From a virus, in the IMG/VR virus record IMGVR_UViG_3300027760_000040, positions 1 to 42,629 of that record: a stretch of DNA of 42,629 nucleotides; one strand, given 5' to 3'. The position numbers and the translations under genes were made by a program. Positions within the stretch are counted from its first letter, which is position 1; every line of letters starts with the position of its first letter. Positions 22,864 to 28,774 of the stretch are shown here, one piece after another. The notes beneath the pieces are model-generated. The model saw nothing but the letters and a program-made list of their open reading frames with translations. It ran no database searches and was not told the origin of the DNA.

Positions 22864-23048
22864 TTGTCCCACACCTCGTTTTCTTCAAACTCAAACCACT
22901 CATAGATCTCGTGCATGATGGCGTCCCGCAGAACAAACTTAATCTGATCGTCTGTCGGCTCATCAGTATGCTTGTAAGCGCGAGCCAAGCCGTAGGTAAT
23001 GCCGTTCTCAATGCACATCTCAATCACCGCTTGCTCTTTAGGTTTCAT
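22860..23048 (-). CDS. Small early protein (62 residues)
   Basis: The product starts MKPKEQAVIEMCIENGITYG and ends acidic (YEWFEFEENEVWDK). ATG 23048 has a perfect GGAGG five to six bases upstream; an in-frame TTG at 23060 is less likely as start. It is a helical protein of unknown function that overlaps the next start by ATGA and the upstream gene by 11 bases. Confidence 0.7.
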   Translation of the reverse strand: MKPKEQAVIEMCIENGITYGLARAYKHTDEPTDDQIKFVLRDAIMHEIYEWFEFEENEVWDK

Positions 23049-23208
23049 CTTTCCCTCCAATACGTTCTTTCTCCAGCCGCTGCACCTCTAGAATGGCGTC
23101 ACGCTGTTTGGCCATGCTGTTTAGGAAGCATTCTTTGTGGACGTACCGACCCAAGAAGGCCGACTCTTCATTGCGCTCTACAGGTTTGTTGCATAAGAAG
23201 CAGTTCAT
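23038..23208 (-). CDS. Small zinc-finger-like protein (56 residues)
   Basis: The product starts MNCFLCNKPVERNEESAFLG, then RYVHKECFLN, giving a C3xxC6 ... H24xxC27 metal site, followed by a charged helix. A TAGGAGTTAAAT ribosome-binding site precedes ATG 23208 and lies inside a palindrome that resembles the early operator. Its role is unknown; DNA or RNA binding is possible. Confidence 0.65.
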   Translation of the reverse strand: MNCFLCNKPVERNEESAFLGRYVHKECFLNSMAKQRDAILEVQRLEKERIGGKDET

Positions 23209-23209
23209 A

Positions 23210-23226
23210 TTTAACTCCTAGTTAAG
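23210..23226. promoter_or_regulatory. Operator-like palindrome TTTAACT-N3-AGTTAAG (site C)
   Basis: The arms match the perfect palindrome at 25033-25049 in 13 of 14 positions. It overlaps the ribosome-binding site of the zinc-finger-like gene. Promoter-like hexamers with the same 16-base spacing exist (TTCTAA, TAAATA), but the -10 runs into the start codon. Binding here could act on translation or on a downstream start. Confidence 0.4.
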
Positions 23227-23240
23227 CAATTAGAACATCT

Positions 23241-23441
23241 TTATTTGACTTCTTCAACCGTAATGACGTAATTTTTTCCCTGCATGTCCATCACCTCAAT
23301 GGTCTTCTTAGAGCTGACCATACGCCCTTCAGCGTCTACGTCAAACTTGATGGAACCAACCAGCTTGATAAGACCCTCTTGGTCATGCTCCAGCAGGGCT
23401 TTTTTAGTTAGGTGGCTGATGTAGTCACAATAGGCAAACAT
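23241..23441 (-). CDS. Small early protein (66 residues)
   Basis: The product starts MFAYCDYISHLTKKALLEHD; the second half has two charged beta strands (TIEVMDMQGKNYVITVEEVK). GGAGAAAGC precedes ATG 23441. The gene overlaps the previous one by 34 bases. Function is unknown. Confidence 0.65.
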   Translation of the reverse strand: MFAYCDYISHLTKKALLEHDQEGLIKLVGSIKFDVDAEGRMVSSKKTIEVMDMQGKNYVITVEEVK

Positions 23442-23602
23442 GCTTTCTCCTTCTTGAAATGGGCGTATTGGATTGGGTTGTGCAGGTACAAGGCTACCTC
23501 TGAAATGTCCTCAAACTGCACGTCAGCAGTATCGTTGATAATTTGGAGGGCCAGCTCCAGACCAGCATCAAGCCCTCTTCTGTATTCGGTTCTATTGTCC
23601 AT
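23408..23602 (-). CDS. Small acidic early protein (64 residues)
   Basis: The product starts MDNRTEYRRGLDAGLELALQ and ends KKEKACLPIVTTSAT. AGGAAAACATC precedes ATG 23602. A UUCG hairpin lies in the upstream gap. The last 11 codons overlap the next gene. No family is recognised. Confidence 0.6.
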   Translation of the reverse strand: MDNRTEYRRGLDAGLELALQIINDTADVQFEDISEVALYLHNPIQYAHFKKEKACLPIVTTSAT

Positions 23603-23619
23603 GATGTTTTCCTAAAGAT

Positions 23620-23633
23620 GGGGCCGAAGCCCC
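23620..23633 (-). other. UUCG hairpin GGGGCUUCGGCCCC, copy 2
   Basis: A perfect 5-bp stem with a UUCG tetraloop lies in the gap between two small early genes. No U-run follows. The same 14 bases recur at 3818-3831 (within a terminator) and 23931-23944. It is probably an mRNA-stabilising or processing hairpin. Confidence 0.55.
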
Positions 23634-23640
23634 TGTTGGT

Positions 23641-23895
23641 TTATTCGGCGGTTGCTGTGGCTTTATCAAGGGCTGCTCTAGCTGGAATGAGCAATTTGGG
23701 AGGTAGTGTTTTGTTATCAACAATTGATTGCAAAGCATCGTACAAGTCACGCGCTGCGGAAAGCATCTGTGCATTGTCAAAATCATACTGCCCGATACCT
23801 GGCAAACTTGCAATAACATGTTTGCCTTCTTTTATGTACAAACCTAATGATTCCTCGCCATCAAATTCTTCTTCATAAGTCCAAGTGGTTGTCAT
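23641..23895 (-). CDS. Small early protein (84 residues)
   Basis: The product starts MTTTWTYEEEFDGEESLGLY. A beta-type N-terminal half (GKHVIASLPGIGQYD) is followed by helices (NAQMLSAARDLYDALQSIVD), ending DKATATAE. AAGGAG lies 8 bases before ATG 23895. It resembles small accessory phage proteins with an ARDLYDALQ helix but has no known function. Confidence 0.65.
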   Translation of the reverse strand: MTTTWTYEEEFDGEESLGLYIKEGKHVIASLPGIGQYDFDNAQMLSAARDLYDALQSIVDNKTLPPKLLIPARAALDKATATAE

Positions 23896-23930
23896 CTGCT
23901 TACTCCTTAAAAGACCCTTGCGGGATTAGT

Positions 23931-23944
23931 GGGGCCGAAGCCCC
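23931..23944 (-). other. UUCG hairpin GGGGCUUCGGCCCC, copy 3
   Basis: A stem-loop identical to copy 2 lies just after the stop of the 111-residue gene on the minus strand. It lacks a U-run, so RNA stabilisation or processing is more likely than termination. Confidence 0.55.
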
Positions 23945-23950
23945 GTGGGT

Positions 23951-24286
23951 TTATTTCTGTGGGGTTACGCGAATGTCTGCGCGATCAGCATTGCGGAATG
24001 CGTCGAGCTGCTCGTTAGTAATTTTGTAAGCAGCGCATAGCTTTTTGTAGTCAACAGTGCCCTTAACAGGGATCAATTGAATAACTACCTCGTACATCTC
24101 GCCTTTGAAAGGGATGCTTTTACCGCTTGCATCTTTGGGGGATTCGCCATATTTGTCGGCGAGTGCATCTTTCATTGCCTTGACTTGCAAAGCCAATGCT
24201 TTAGCTTGTTGGTCGAGCACATAAAGCGCGTCAATGTCATTTGCCAAGCTAAGGGCAAGGGATTCGGCGGAAGTAATTGCGTTCAT
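23951..24286 (-). CDS. Early helical protein (111 residues), first gene after promoter A
   Basis: The product is a long helix up to about residue 50 (LSLANDIDALYVLDQQAKAL, ALQVKAMKDALADKYG), then a small beta/alpha section (EMYEVVIQLIPVKGTVDYKK). The layout, a coiled coil with a compact basic C-terminus, resembles host-nuclease inhibitor or Gam-like proteins in outline only. It is the first gene below promoter A and so probably strongly expressed early. Function is unknown. Confidence 0.7.
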   Translation of the reverse strand: MNAITSAESLALSLANDIDALYVLDQQAKALALQVKAMKDALADKYGESPKDASGKSIPFKGEMYEVVIQLIPVKGTVDYKKLCAAYKITNEQLDAFRNADRADIRVTPQK

Positions 24287-24306
24287 ATCTGTCTTTCTAT
24301 CGTTAC

Positions 24307-24355
24307 CTGCAACATCGCAGTGGTTGTATCTTAACTTAAAATTAAAGGATTACAA
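24307..24355 (-). promoter_or_regulatory. Early promoter A with operator and downstream palindrome
   Basis: Minus strand: -35 TTGTAA (24355-24350), 16-base spacer, -10 TAAGAT (24333-24328). Between and over the hexamers lies an operator-like palindrome (24330-24346), and just downstream is CTGCGATGTTGCAG (24320-24307), a perfect 4-bp inverted repeat. The whole block aligns with promoter B at 25009-25058, including a shared GCAGGTAACGATA. It drives the 111-residue gene and those after it. Confidence 0.65.
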
Positions 24356-24364
24356 GACTTTTTT

Positions 24365-24520
24365 CTAAGTATTTTCCCTAGGTTCTACTATTTCCCAACG
24401 GCTTCCCTCCCAAGTCTCAGGGTCACGGTCATAGCAAGCTGCTTCATAAGCCTCTTGCTTGGTGAGGTGGTACTTGATCTCTAAGAACTCTTGCCTGTCC
24501 ACTAATTCGTTGTAGTTCAT
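24365..24520 (-). CDS. Small acidic protein (51 residues)
   Basis: The product from ATG 24520 starts MNYNELVDRQEFLEIKYHLT and contains the helix KQEAYEAACYDRDPETW. AAGGAG lies 7 bases upstream. A longer reading to 24604 overlaps the preceding gene and has no ribosome-binding site. Function is unknown. Confidence 0.65.
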   Translation of the reverse strand: MNYNELVDRQEFLEIKYHLTKQEAYEAACYDRDPETWEGSRWEIVEPRENT

Positions 24521-24521
24521 C

Positions 24522-24767
24522 TCAAATCTCCTTGCTAATCCATAATTTTGATCCAACTTTCTCGGCCCAGAATTGGTCGGGGTGTAGTGCCCAATCATTG
24601 CCAACTTCGTCAGTTGGCTTTGTTACGTTCATACAAAAGTAGTCACCTCCCGCAGTAAAAATCTGTTTTTTTGTGCGGGTTGATTGATACTGGTACTCGC
24701 TTTTAAATTGTTGGTTTGACTCATACTCCAATCCAAGAGTTGCTGCAACTGCTTCTAGGCGGGTCAT
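24522..24767 (-). CDS. Small protein (81 residues)
   Basis: The product starts MTRLEAVAATLGLEYESNQQ. A middle section (KKQIFTAGGDYFCMN) and a Trp-rich end (WALHPDQFWAEKVGSKLW) follow. AAGGAGGTTTGAG is an excellent ribosome-binding site. It lies 1 base from both neighbours. No family is recognised. Confidence 0.7.
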   Translation of the reverse strand: MTRLEAVAATLGLEYESNQQFKSEYQYQSTRTKKQIFTAGGDYFCMNVTKPTDEVGNDWALHPDQFWAEKVGSKLWISKEI

Positions 24768-24768
24768 C

Positions 24769-24987
24769 TCAAACCTCCTTGGTGATCAGGTACTCGTGGG
24801 CGTAGTCCAAAGACTCCACGGCAGCAATGATGTGGTCTTGGTGCTTCATAGGGCTACGCATCAGCTTGGCTGTCAGAGCCGCAATGATTGCAGCAGCAGC
24901 CTCTTCTGTGATCTGTGTGGCATCCAAGCCGTTGATGGCGCGTAGGGCGTTAGCCGCTACCATAAAACCGTGCTCCATTGAGTCCAT
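24769..24987 (-). CDS. Small helical protein (72 residues), first gene after promoter B
   Basis: The product starts MDSMEHGFMVAANALRAING and is Ala-rich and helical (EEAAAAIIAALTAKLMRS). AAGGAAGC precedes ATG 24987. It is the first gene below promoter B. Function is unknown. Confidence 0.7.
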   Translation of the reverse strand: MDSMEHGFMVAANALRAINGLDATQITEEAAAAIIAALTAKLMRSPMKHQDHIIAAVESLDYAHEYLITKEV

Positions 24988-25008
24988 TTTGCTTCCTTGT
25001 ATCGTTAC

Positions 25009-25058
25009 CTGCGACGTTGCAGTGATAGGAAGTTTAACTCAAAGTTAAAGCAATGCAA
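25009..25058 (-). promoter_or_regulatory. Early promoter B with perfect palindromic operator
   Basis: Minus strand: -35 TTGCAT (25058-25053), 16-base spacer, -10 TAAACT (25036-25031). The palindrome TTTAACT-CAA-AGTTAAA (25033-25049) has perfect 7-base arms and covers the spacer and -10, an ideal place for repression. A second inverted repeat CTGCAACGTCGCAG (25022-25009) follows near the transcription start. Confidence 0.7.
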
Positions 25059-25089
25059 GGACTTTTTGTAGATTTTGCAAAAATATTTT

Positions 25090-25371
25090 CTAGGTGTTTA
25101 CCCTAGCTAGTGTCCAGTCAAGCAGTTCCTGCTGGGTGATGCCGTAGTGCTTCTCAAATCCCTTAGTCCCTAGGCCGTGGATGCCTGTGTTTCCCCTGTG
25201 GTGCTCTACGCAGAAGGGCATGACGGTGAGATAGTCTCCCTTGCCCCAGCCCCCAGTTCTAAGGTGGTGCAGCTCAACAGGCCCAGGCTCATGTGGCCCG
25301 TGGATGTGATGGCATAGACAGCACCCCAGCTCCGCCACAGCATTCATGTGCTGCTTCTCTGCCTTGGTCAC
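25090..25371 (-). CDS. Ref-like HNH nuclease (RecA-dependent nuclease family)
   Basis: The product has 93 residues from a GTG at 25371, which overlaps the upstream stop (GTGA) with AGGAC as Shine-Dalgarno. A longer reading to 25455 overlaps the upstream gene. GCCLCHH (C17xxC20), PVELHHLRTGGWGKGDY (H35, H36) and MPFCVEHHRGNTGIHGLG (C54, H57, H58) give the zinc site and HNH-type active site of the phage P1 Ref family, which cuts DNA at RecA-formed D-loops. The length fits the catalytic core without the P1 N-terminal extension. It is the last gene of a nine-gene coupled string for replication and recombination. Confidence 0.8.
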   Translation of the reverse strand: MTKAEKQHMNAVAELGCCLCHHIHGPHEPGPVELHHLRTGGWGKGDYLTVMPFCVEHHRGNTGIHGLGTKGFEKHYGITQQELLDWTLARVNT

Positions 25372-25697
25372 ATCAGCGTCCTGTCCTGTGCTCGATTGGA
25401 TGCTTCTAGTGAGCGCCACACCTCTATTCTTGCTTGTGCAGCAATCAGCATCCACCGCTCTTGCTCACATGCCCTTGTAGCCTCTTGTAGGTGCTCTAAG
25501 TGCGTTTTGTAGCGTGGGTGGGCATACGCCTCCCTCTCTTGGGATACGGCGCTTGTAAAGCCATTGTGCTCGGCTTCTTGCATAAGCTCTGCTTTGACAG
25601 TCTTACGCATCTCTTCCATGTAGACAAGATCGGCTTTAGCCTGAGCGTAGATCTTGCTATGGGTGATTAGGTAGTCAACGGCGTCTTGAATGTTCAT
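25368..25697 (-). CDS. Helical protein of the recombination block (109 residues)
   Basis: The product is all helical, with a repeated charged pattern (MRKTVKAELMQEAEHNG, HPRYKTHLEHLQEATRACEQ, ARIEVWRSLEASNRAQDR). I recall similar phage proteins next to recombination genes. Its role is unknown but it may support the nuclease. It overlaps both neighbours (ATGA, GTGA). Confidence 0.7.
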   Translation of the reverse strand: MNIQDAVDYLITHSKIYAQAKADLVYMEEMRKTVKAELMQEAEHNGFTSAVSQEREAYAHPRYKTHLEHLQEATRACEQERWMLIAAQARIEVWRSLEASNRAQDRTLM

Positions 25698-26071
25698 GTT
25701 CTGTAGAAGTAATCGTCACCAACTCGGCTGGGCCACTTGAGGTAGTCATTAGCGCCTGGTCGGTGCACTTGGGTTTTAAGCTCTGCTCCGTCATAGGTGC
25801 CTGTTCCTCTAGCCGTGCTGACGGACTTGAGGGGGATCTTGATAGGGCCGAGGTACTCTAGTCTCTCTTCACCTAGATCGGTGAGCTGGAACAGGTTGTC
25901 TTTAATCTCAGCCATGCCATCAGAGATTAGAGGCTCCACCACAAACTCTCGGAATCGAGCTGTCGAGCTGTTGCTGATAGCTTTACGCAGCTCATTAAGA
26001 TCGTGCGGGTGTCGAGCCAGCCTGACCATCGCATGATGGATCGTAGACCCGCGGTTGTACTTTGACTTCAT
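25694..26071 (-). CDS. Winged-helix-like protein (125 residues)
   Basis: Residues 10-75 (STIHHAMVRLARHPHDLNEL, VEPLISDGMAEIKDNLFQLT, DLGEERLEYLG) follow the helix-helix-wing pattern of a MarR/GntR-like winged helix in which small residues mark the turn. The C-terminus is basic and unstructured. A DNA-binding role in replication or regulation is possible. The fold call is from pattern alone. ATGA overlaps occur at both ends. Confidence 0.6.
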   Translation of the reverse strand: MKSKYNRGSTIHHAMVRLARHPHDLNELRKAISNSSTARFREFVVEPLISDGMAEIKDNLFQLTDLGEERLEYLGPIKIPLKSVSTARGTGTYDGAELKTQVHRPGANDYLKWPSRVGDDYFYRT

Positions 26072-26496
26072 TCAAGTTCCTCTCTAACCAATATGTCCAC
26101 CCCAGTGATTGAAGAGTAGATTTTTTTCACAGAAATAAATATGACCTGCACATCATCTTTGTAGACAATCCCGTTCATGGCGTCAAGATGGCTCTTGGCT
26201 ATGTTGTCTATGTCAGGCTTCTTTGTAGGCTTTTCCTTGCCCGATAGACAGTCCTTAGTCCGTTGTTTGGAGTAAGACTTGGGCACAGAGAACCGAACGT
26301 AAAGAAACACGCTCAGAGGCGTTTCTAGAGGCTCTGACTCCCCCATAGCTCTAGTCGCAGCGTCTTTGATTTGCTGCTCATAGGACTTTGTTTTGGCGTC
26401 GGTGTAGGTCTGCACAAAGTTTTTGGTACGGCGGAATCTAGGTCTGCCCTTACCCTTTGGCTCGCCCTCTACCGTGAAGCATACTTGCATTGTCAT
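26068..26496 (-). CDS. rusA: RusA-family Holliday junction resolvase
   Basis: The product has 142 residues. KPDIDNIAKSHLDAMNGIVY followed by KDDVQV (residues 93-118) is the RusA signature; D95, D97, D105 and D114/D115 are the acidic and nearby residues that bind magnesium and cut the junction. GKGRPRF (16-21) is the usual N-terminal basic motif. RusA enzymes resolve four-way junctions made in recombination-dependent replication. The length equals that of the family (about 120-140). The start overlaps the upstream stop (ATGA). Confidence 0.9.
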   Translation of the reverse strand: MTMQVCFTVEGEPKGKGRPRFRRTKNFVQTYTDAKTKSYEQQIKDAATRAMGESEPLETPLSVFLYVRFSVPKSYSKQRTKDCLSGKEKPTKKPDIDNIAKSHLDAMNGIVYKDDVQVIFISVKKIYSSITGVDILVREELE

Positions 26497-26750
26497 TTGA
26501 ATTTATTCATTCTGTTGCGGAGGTCTTGGATTGCCTTCTCCCCGCGGGTTTTACGAATCTTATCGGACATATCGTCCCACCACTCTCTAGCACCCCCAAA
26601 GCCTCTTTCATCTTTCTTTTTCTTGAAGCGCTGTATCCACTCTCTAGCTTCGCAATCTCTCATATGCTCAATAGTTTCGGAGCTGATTGTGACATTTGAT
26701 GGTGCGAGTCTTTCTGTAGGTACAGCTTTTTCCCTTTTTTGCGGCTTCAT
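26493..26750 (-). CDS. Basic helical protein (85 residues)
   Basis: The product has a basic start, then HMRDCEAREWIQRFKKKKDE and a final GEKAIQDLRNRMNKFK. The CEAR-helix and RG-K-A-LR strings are seen in small phage proteins next to methyltransferase and resolvase genes. I recall a DUF7696-like pattern but cannot confirm it. It may bind DNA. ATGA overlaps occur at both ends. Confidence 0.65.
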   Translation of the reverse strand: MKPQKREKAVPTERLAPSNVTISSETIEHMRDCEAREWIQRFKKKKDERGFGGAREWWDDMSDKIRKTRGEKAIQDLRNRMNKFK

Positions 26751-27490
26751 TGGTTACTCAAGATTTCCCAAGCTCTTGCTGCCACTCTTGGAACTTGTGC
26801 GTTTCCAATGGCTTTAATTCTGTCCACTTGTCCGGGAAGTCCATTAAAAGCTCTACATAATCCGGGTCGAAGTAATGTTCGCAATCCTTGCTCGTTCTTA
26901 TCCACTCCGTTGTAAAGCTCGCCCTGTAATCTCGGCTTCCCCAAAATCTTTTTGTTGCCGCGCCTCTCCACATGCTTGTAACGGGAGTTGGTAGCCAGCA
27001 CCCAAATTCGTTCTCTCCGATGGGGCAATCCAATGGAATCTGCTCCCAGCACTCCCCATTTCGCATCAAACCCCATTGCGGCCAAGTCTCCGAGAACTCG
27101 TCCAAGTCCCCTAGAAGTGAGCATTGGTGAGTTTTCCACAAATGCATATCGTGGCTGTACCTCGCAAATGATCCTTGCCATTTCTCCCCACATTCCGCTT
27201 CGCTCTCCGTCAATTCCTGCGCCTTTTCCTGCTGCGCTGATGTCCTGGCACGGAAATCCTCCAGATACAACGTCAACAATTCCTCTCCAAGGTTTTCCGT
27301 CAAAAGTTTGAACGTCATCCCAAATGGGGAAAGGCGGGAGAAGTCCGTCATTTTGTCTTGCGGCAAGTACGCTTGCTGGATAGGGTTCCCACTCGACTGC
27401 ACAGACGATTCTCCATCCAAGCAGATGTCCCCCAAGTATTCCTCCACCAGCGCCCGCGAAAAGAGCCAACTCATTTAAATTCTCCTTCAT
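26747..27490 (-). CDS. C5 cytosine-specific DNA methyltransferase
   Basis: The product has 247 residues, short for this family (about 300 or more), mainly because the target-recognition part is small (about 170-210). Motif I is ELALFAGAGGG (7-17), motif IV SGGFPCQDIS with the catalytic Cys81, motif VI VENS (118-121; usually ENV), motif VIII LPHRRERIW (155-163), motifs IX/X GLPGQVDRIKAIGNAQVP (217-234). It transfers methyl groups to cytosine C5 in DNA, probably to protect phage DNA from restriction. The ATG overlaps the helicase stop (ATGA) and has no Shine-Dalgarno of its own, so translation depends on coupling. Another gene lies wholly inside it in the +1 frame. Confidence 0.9.
   Translation of the reverse strand: MKENLNELALFAGAGGGILGGHLLGWRIVCAVEWEPYPASVLAARQNDGLLPPFPIWDDVQTFDGKPWRGIVDVVSGGFPCQDISAAGKGAGIDGERSGMWGEMARIICEVQPRYAFVENSPMLTSRGLGRVLGDLAAMGFDAKWGVLGADSIGLPHRRERIWVLATNSRYKHVERRGNKKILGKPRLQGELYNGVDKNEQGLRTLLRPGLCRAFNGLPGQVDRIKAIGNAQVPRVAARAWEILSNQ
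26758..27474 (-). CDS. Overprinted gene nested within the methyltransferase gene (+1 frame)
   Basis: The product has 238 residues, starts MSWLFSRALVEEYLGDICLD and ends FQEWQQELGKS. It lies entirely within the methyltransferase gene, shifted by +1. Its ATG at 27474 has a perfect AAGGAG seven bases upstream, formed by codons 2-3 of the methyltransferase. The predicted protein has an ordinary composition, with GEELLTLYLEDFRARTSAQQ, FSETWPQWGLMRNGECWE, WLPTPVTSMW and VELLMDFPDKWTELKPLE. I recall free-standing or overlapping phage proteins of this type (ending EWLMG-P-GWT) beside Dcm-type genes, so it may be a conserved dual-coded family. I cannot verify this here. Function is unknown; a partner or regulator of the methyltransferase is a fair guess. 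If translation is absent, this is a chance open frame. Confidence 0.6.
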   Translation of the reverse strand: MSWLFSRALVEEYLGDICLDGESSVQSSGNPIQQAYLPQDKMTDFSRLSPFGMTFKLLTENLGEELLTLYLEDFRARTSAQQEKAQELTESEAECGEKWQGSFARYSHDMHLWKTHQCSLLGDLDEFSETWPQWGLMRNGECWEQIPLDCPIGENEFGCWLPTPVTSMWRGAATKRFWGSRDYRASFTTEWIRTSKDCEHYFDPDYVELLMDFPDKWTELKPLETHKFQEWQQELGKS

Positions 27491-28467
27491 GATGCTAAAT
27501 GTGGATAGTTAATAAAAAACTGCGCCTCTGAACCGTACTCAGCAATAAATTGCCCAGCATCTCTATGTCTCCATAGGCTTACAATAGGTTCTCCGTCTGC
27601 TACTCCCTCGTAGTTCCTTTGCTTTCTGCACAGCAAGTAGCAGTCAGGCTCAGTCTGTCGGGTGCTCATAATGCCTTTGGCTCGGTAATCATCTTCCTTA
27701 GCTTTATTCCGCCAAACCATAAATAAATTGTCCACTTGGTCGGTGATGGAGCCACTACCCTTGGTGTCGTGCTTGTCGGGCAAGTCGGTCTCTTTGGCGG
27801 GTTTTTTAAGATGATGCACAAGGTGAATGTGGATATTGCAGTCTTTAGCCAATGCACAAAGTTGGTCAACAAATGCTTTCTGTCCGTTGTAATCATCTTC
27901 ATTCTTGACACATTTCATAAGAGAGTCAATAAATACATGAGTTATTTTAAGCTCTTGTGCACAATATTTAACCATACCCAGTACGGTTTCTGGGCGTGCG
28001 GTTCCTGTTTGGTCGTACAACCACATCTTCTGCTTAGTCCAATGCCCAAAATCATCATAAAGCTCTTCCAAGGCGGTTATGCCTTCGTCAGTCTGATATT
28101 CAGGCGCATTGGGGTTTGTCCCTGAGAACATCCGGATCAGCCTCTGAATGGTCACTAAAGGCTTCATCTCAAACGATGCTATGCAGACACGTTCGCCTTG
28201 CCCCAAAAGGGATAGAGCAATCTGGCTCGTCACGTCAGTCTTGCCGTGGCCATTCTGACCAGCCCAAACCGTCACCTCAGACGGGCGAAAGTAAAAGTTC
28301 TCATTGGTCTTTGGCCAAGGCAGGAAAGTTTTGGGTTCGGATAACTTCTGTCTCAGTCTAGCCTTAGCATCATCCACAAAATCTGCCGCAGGTTTGACCT
28401 TTGTTTGAGCTTCTGTATCTTCTAGGTATGCTTCAAAGTCAATGCTGTCATCTAAAAATTCAGGCAC
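27487..28467 (-). CDS. DnaB/RecA-like replicative helicase
   Basis: The product has 326 residues from a GTG at 28467 (GGAGAG seven bases upstream). After a 50-residue leader the core has Walker A AGQNGHGKT (G70-T77), IASFEMKP, Walker B THVFIDSLM (D181), IHLVHHLKK (motif H3-like) and a glycine-rich GSGSITDQVDNLFMVWR (motif H4-like). This is the DnaB/gp4-type hexameric helicase core without the DnaB N-terminal domain. It unwinds the fork. Its stop overlaps the methyltransferase start. Confidence 0.85.
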   Translation of the reverse strand: MPEFLDDSIDFEAYLEDTEAQTKVKPAADFVDDAKARLRQKLSEPKTFLPWPKTNENFYFRPSEVTVWAGQNGHGKTDVTSQIALSLLGQGERVCIASFEMKPLVTIQRLIRMFSGTNPNAPEYQTDEGITALEELYDDFGHWTKQKMWLYDQTGTARPETVLGMVKYCAQELKITHVFIDSLMKCVKNEDDYNGQKAFVDQLCALAKDCNIHIHLVHHLKKPAKETDLPDKHDTKGSGSITDQVDNLFMVWRNKAKEDDYRAKGIMSTRQTEPDCYLLCRKQRNYEGVADGEPIVSLWRHRDAGQFIAEYGSEAQFFINYPHLAS

Positions 28468-28774
28468 TATATCTCTCCATCCATCCAGTTTGTTTCCAAG
28501 AAGGTTTAGTTGGGTCTACAACAGAAGCAACCACTAACTTGGGCTTGTTATCCACAGCCTTTTGGTACAAGGCCCTAACTCGTTTTTCATCCGTGCCAGT
28601 AATGCTGACATTCAGCCCAATCAAAAACCTCAAGTCAAGGTTTGTAATGGAGTCATTGTGTACACAAACGTCAAACCATTCTTTGGGAAGCTCGCACGGA
28701 AAGTCATTTAGGAATACAATCTCAGGGATCATGCGCTGCTTACGTAGGGCTATGATTTTGTCGTGACCTCTCAT
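28460..28774 (-). CDS. Small protein between replication genes (104 residues)
   Basis: The product starts MRGHDKIIALRKQRMIPEIV and has beta/alpha character (FDVCVHNDSITNLDLRFLIG, NVSITGTDEKRVRALYQKAV). It overlaps the upstream stop (ATGA) and the helicase start by 8 bases. It resembles no family I can name. Its place between the DUF1376 protein and the helicase suggests a replication accessory role. Confidence 0.65.
   Translation of the reverse strand: MRGHDKIIALRKQRMIPEIVFLNDFPCELPKEWFDVCVHNDSITNLDLRFLIGLNVSITGTDEKRVRALYQKAVDNKPKLVVASVVDPTKPSWKQTGWMERYSA

Noticed and set aside
23049-23060. TTG start for the 62-residue gene
   Set aside because: ATG 23048 has a perfect GGAGG at the right distance, which this TTG would disrupt.
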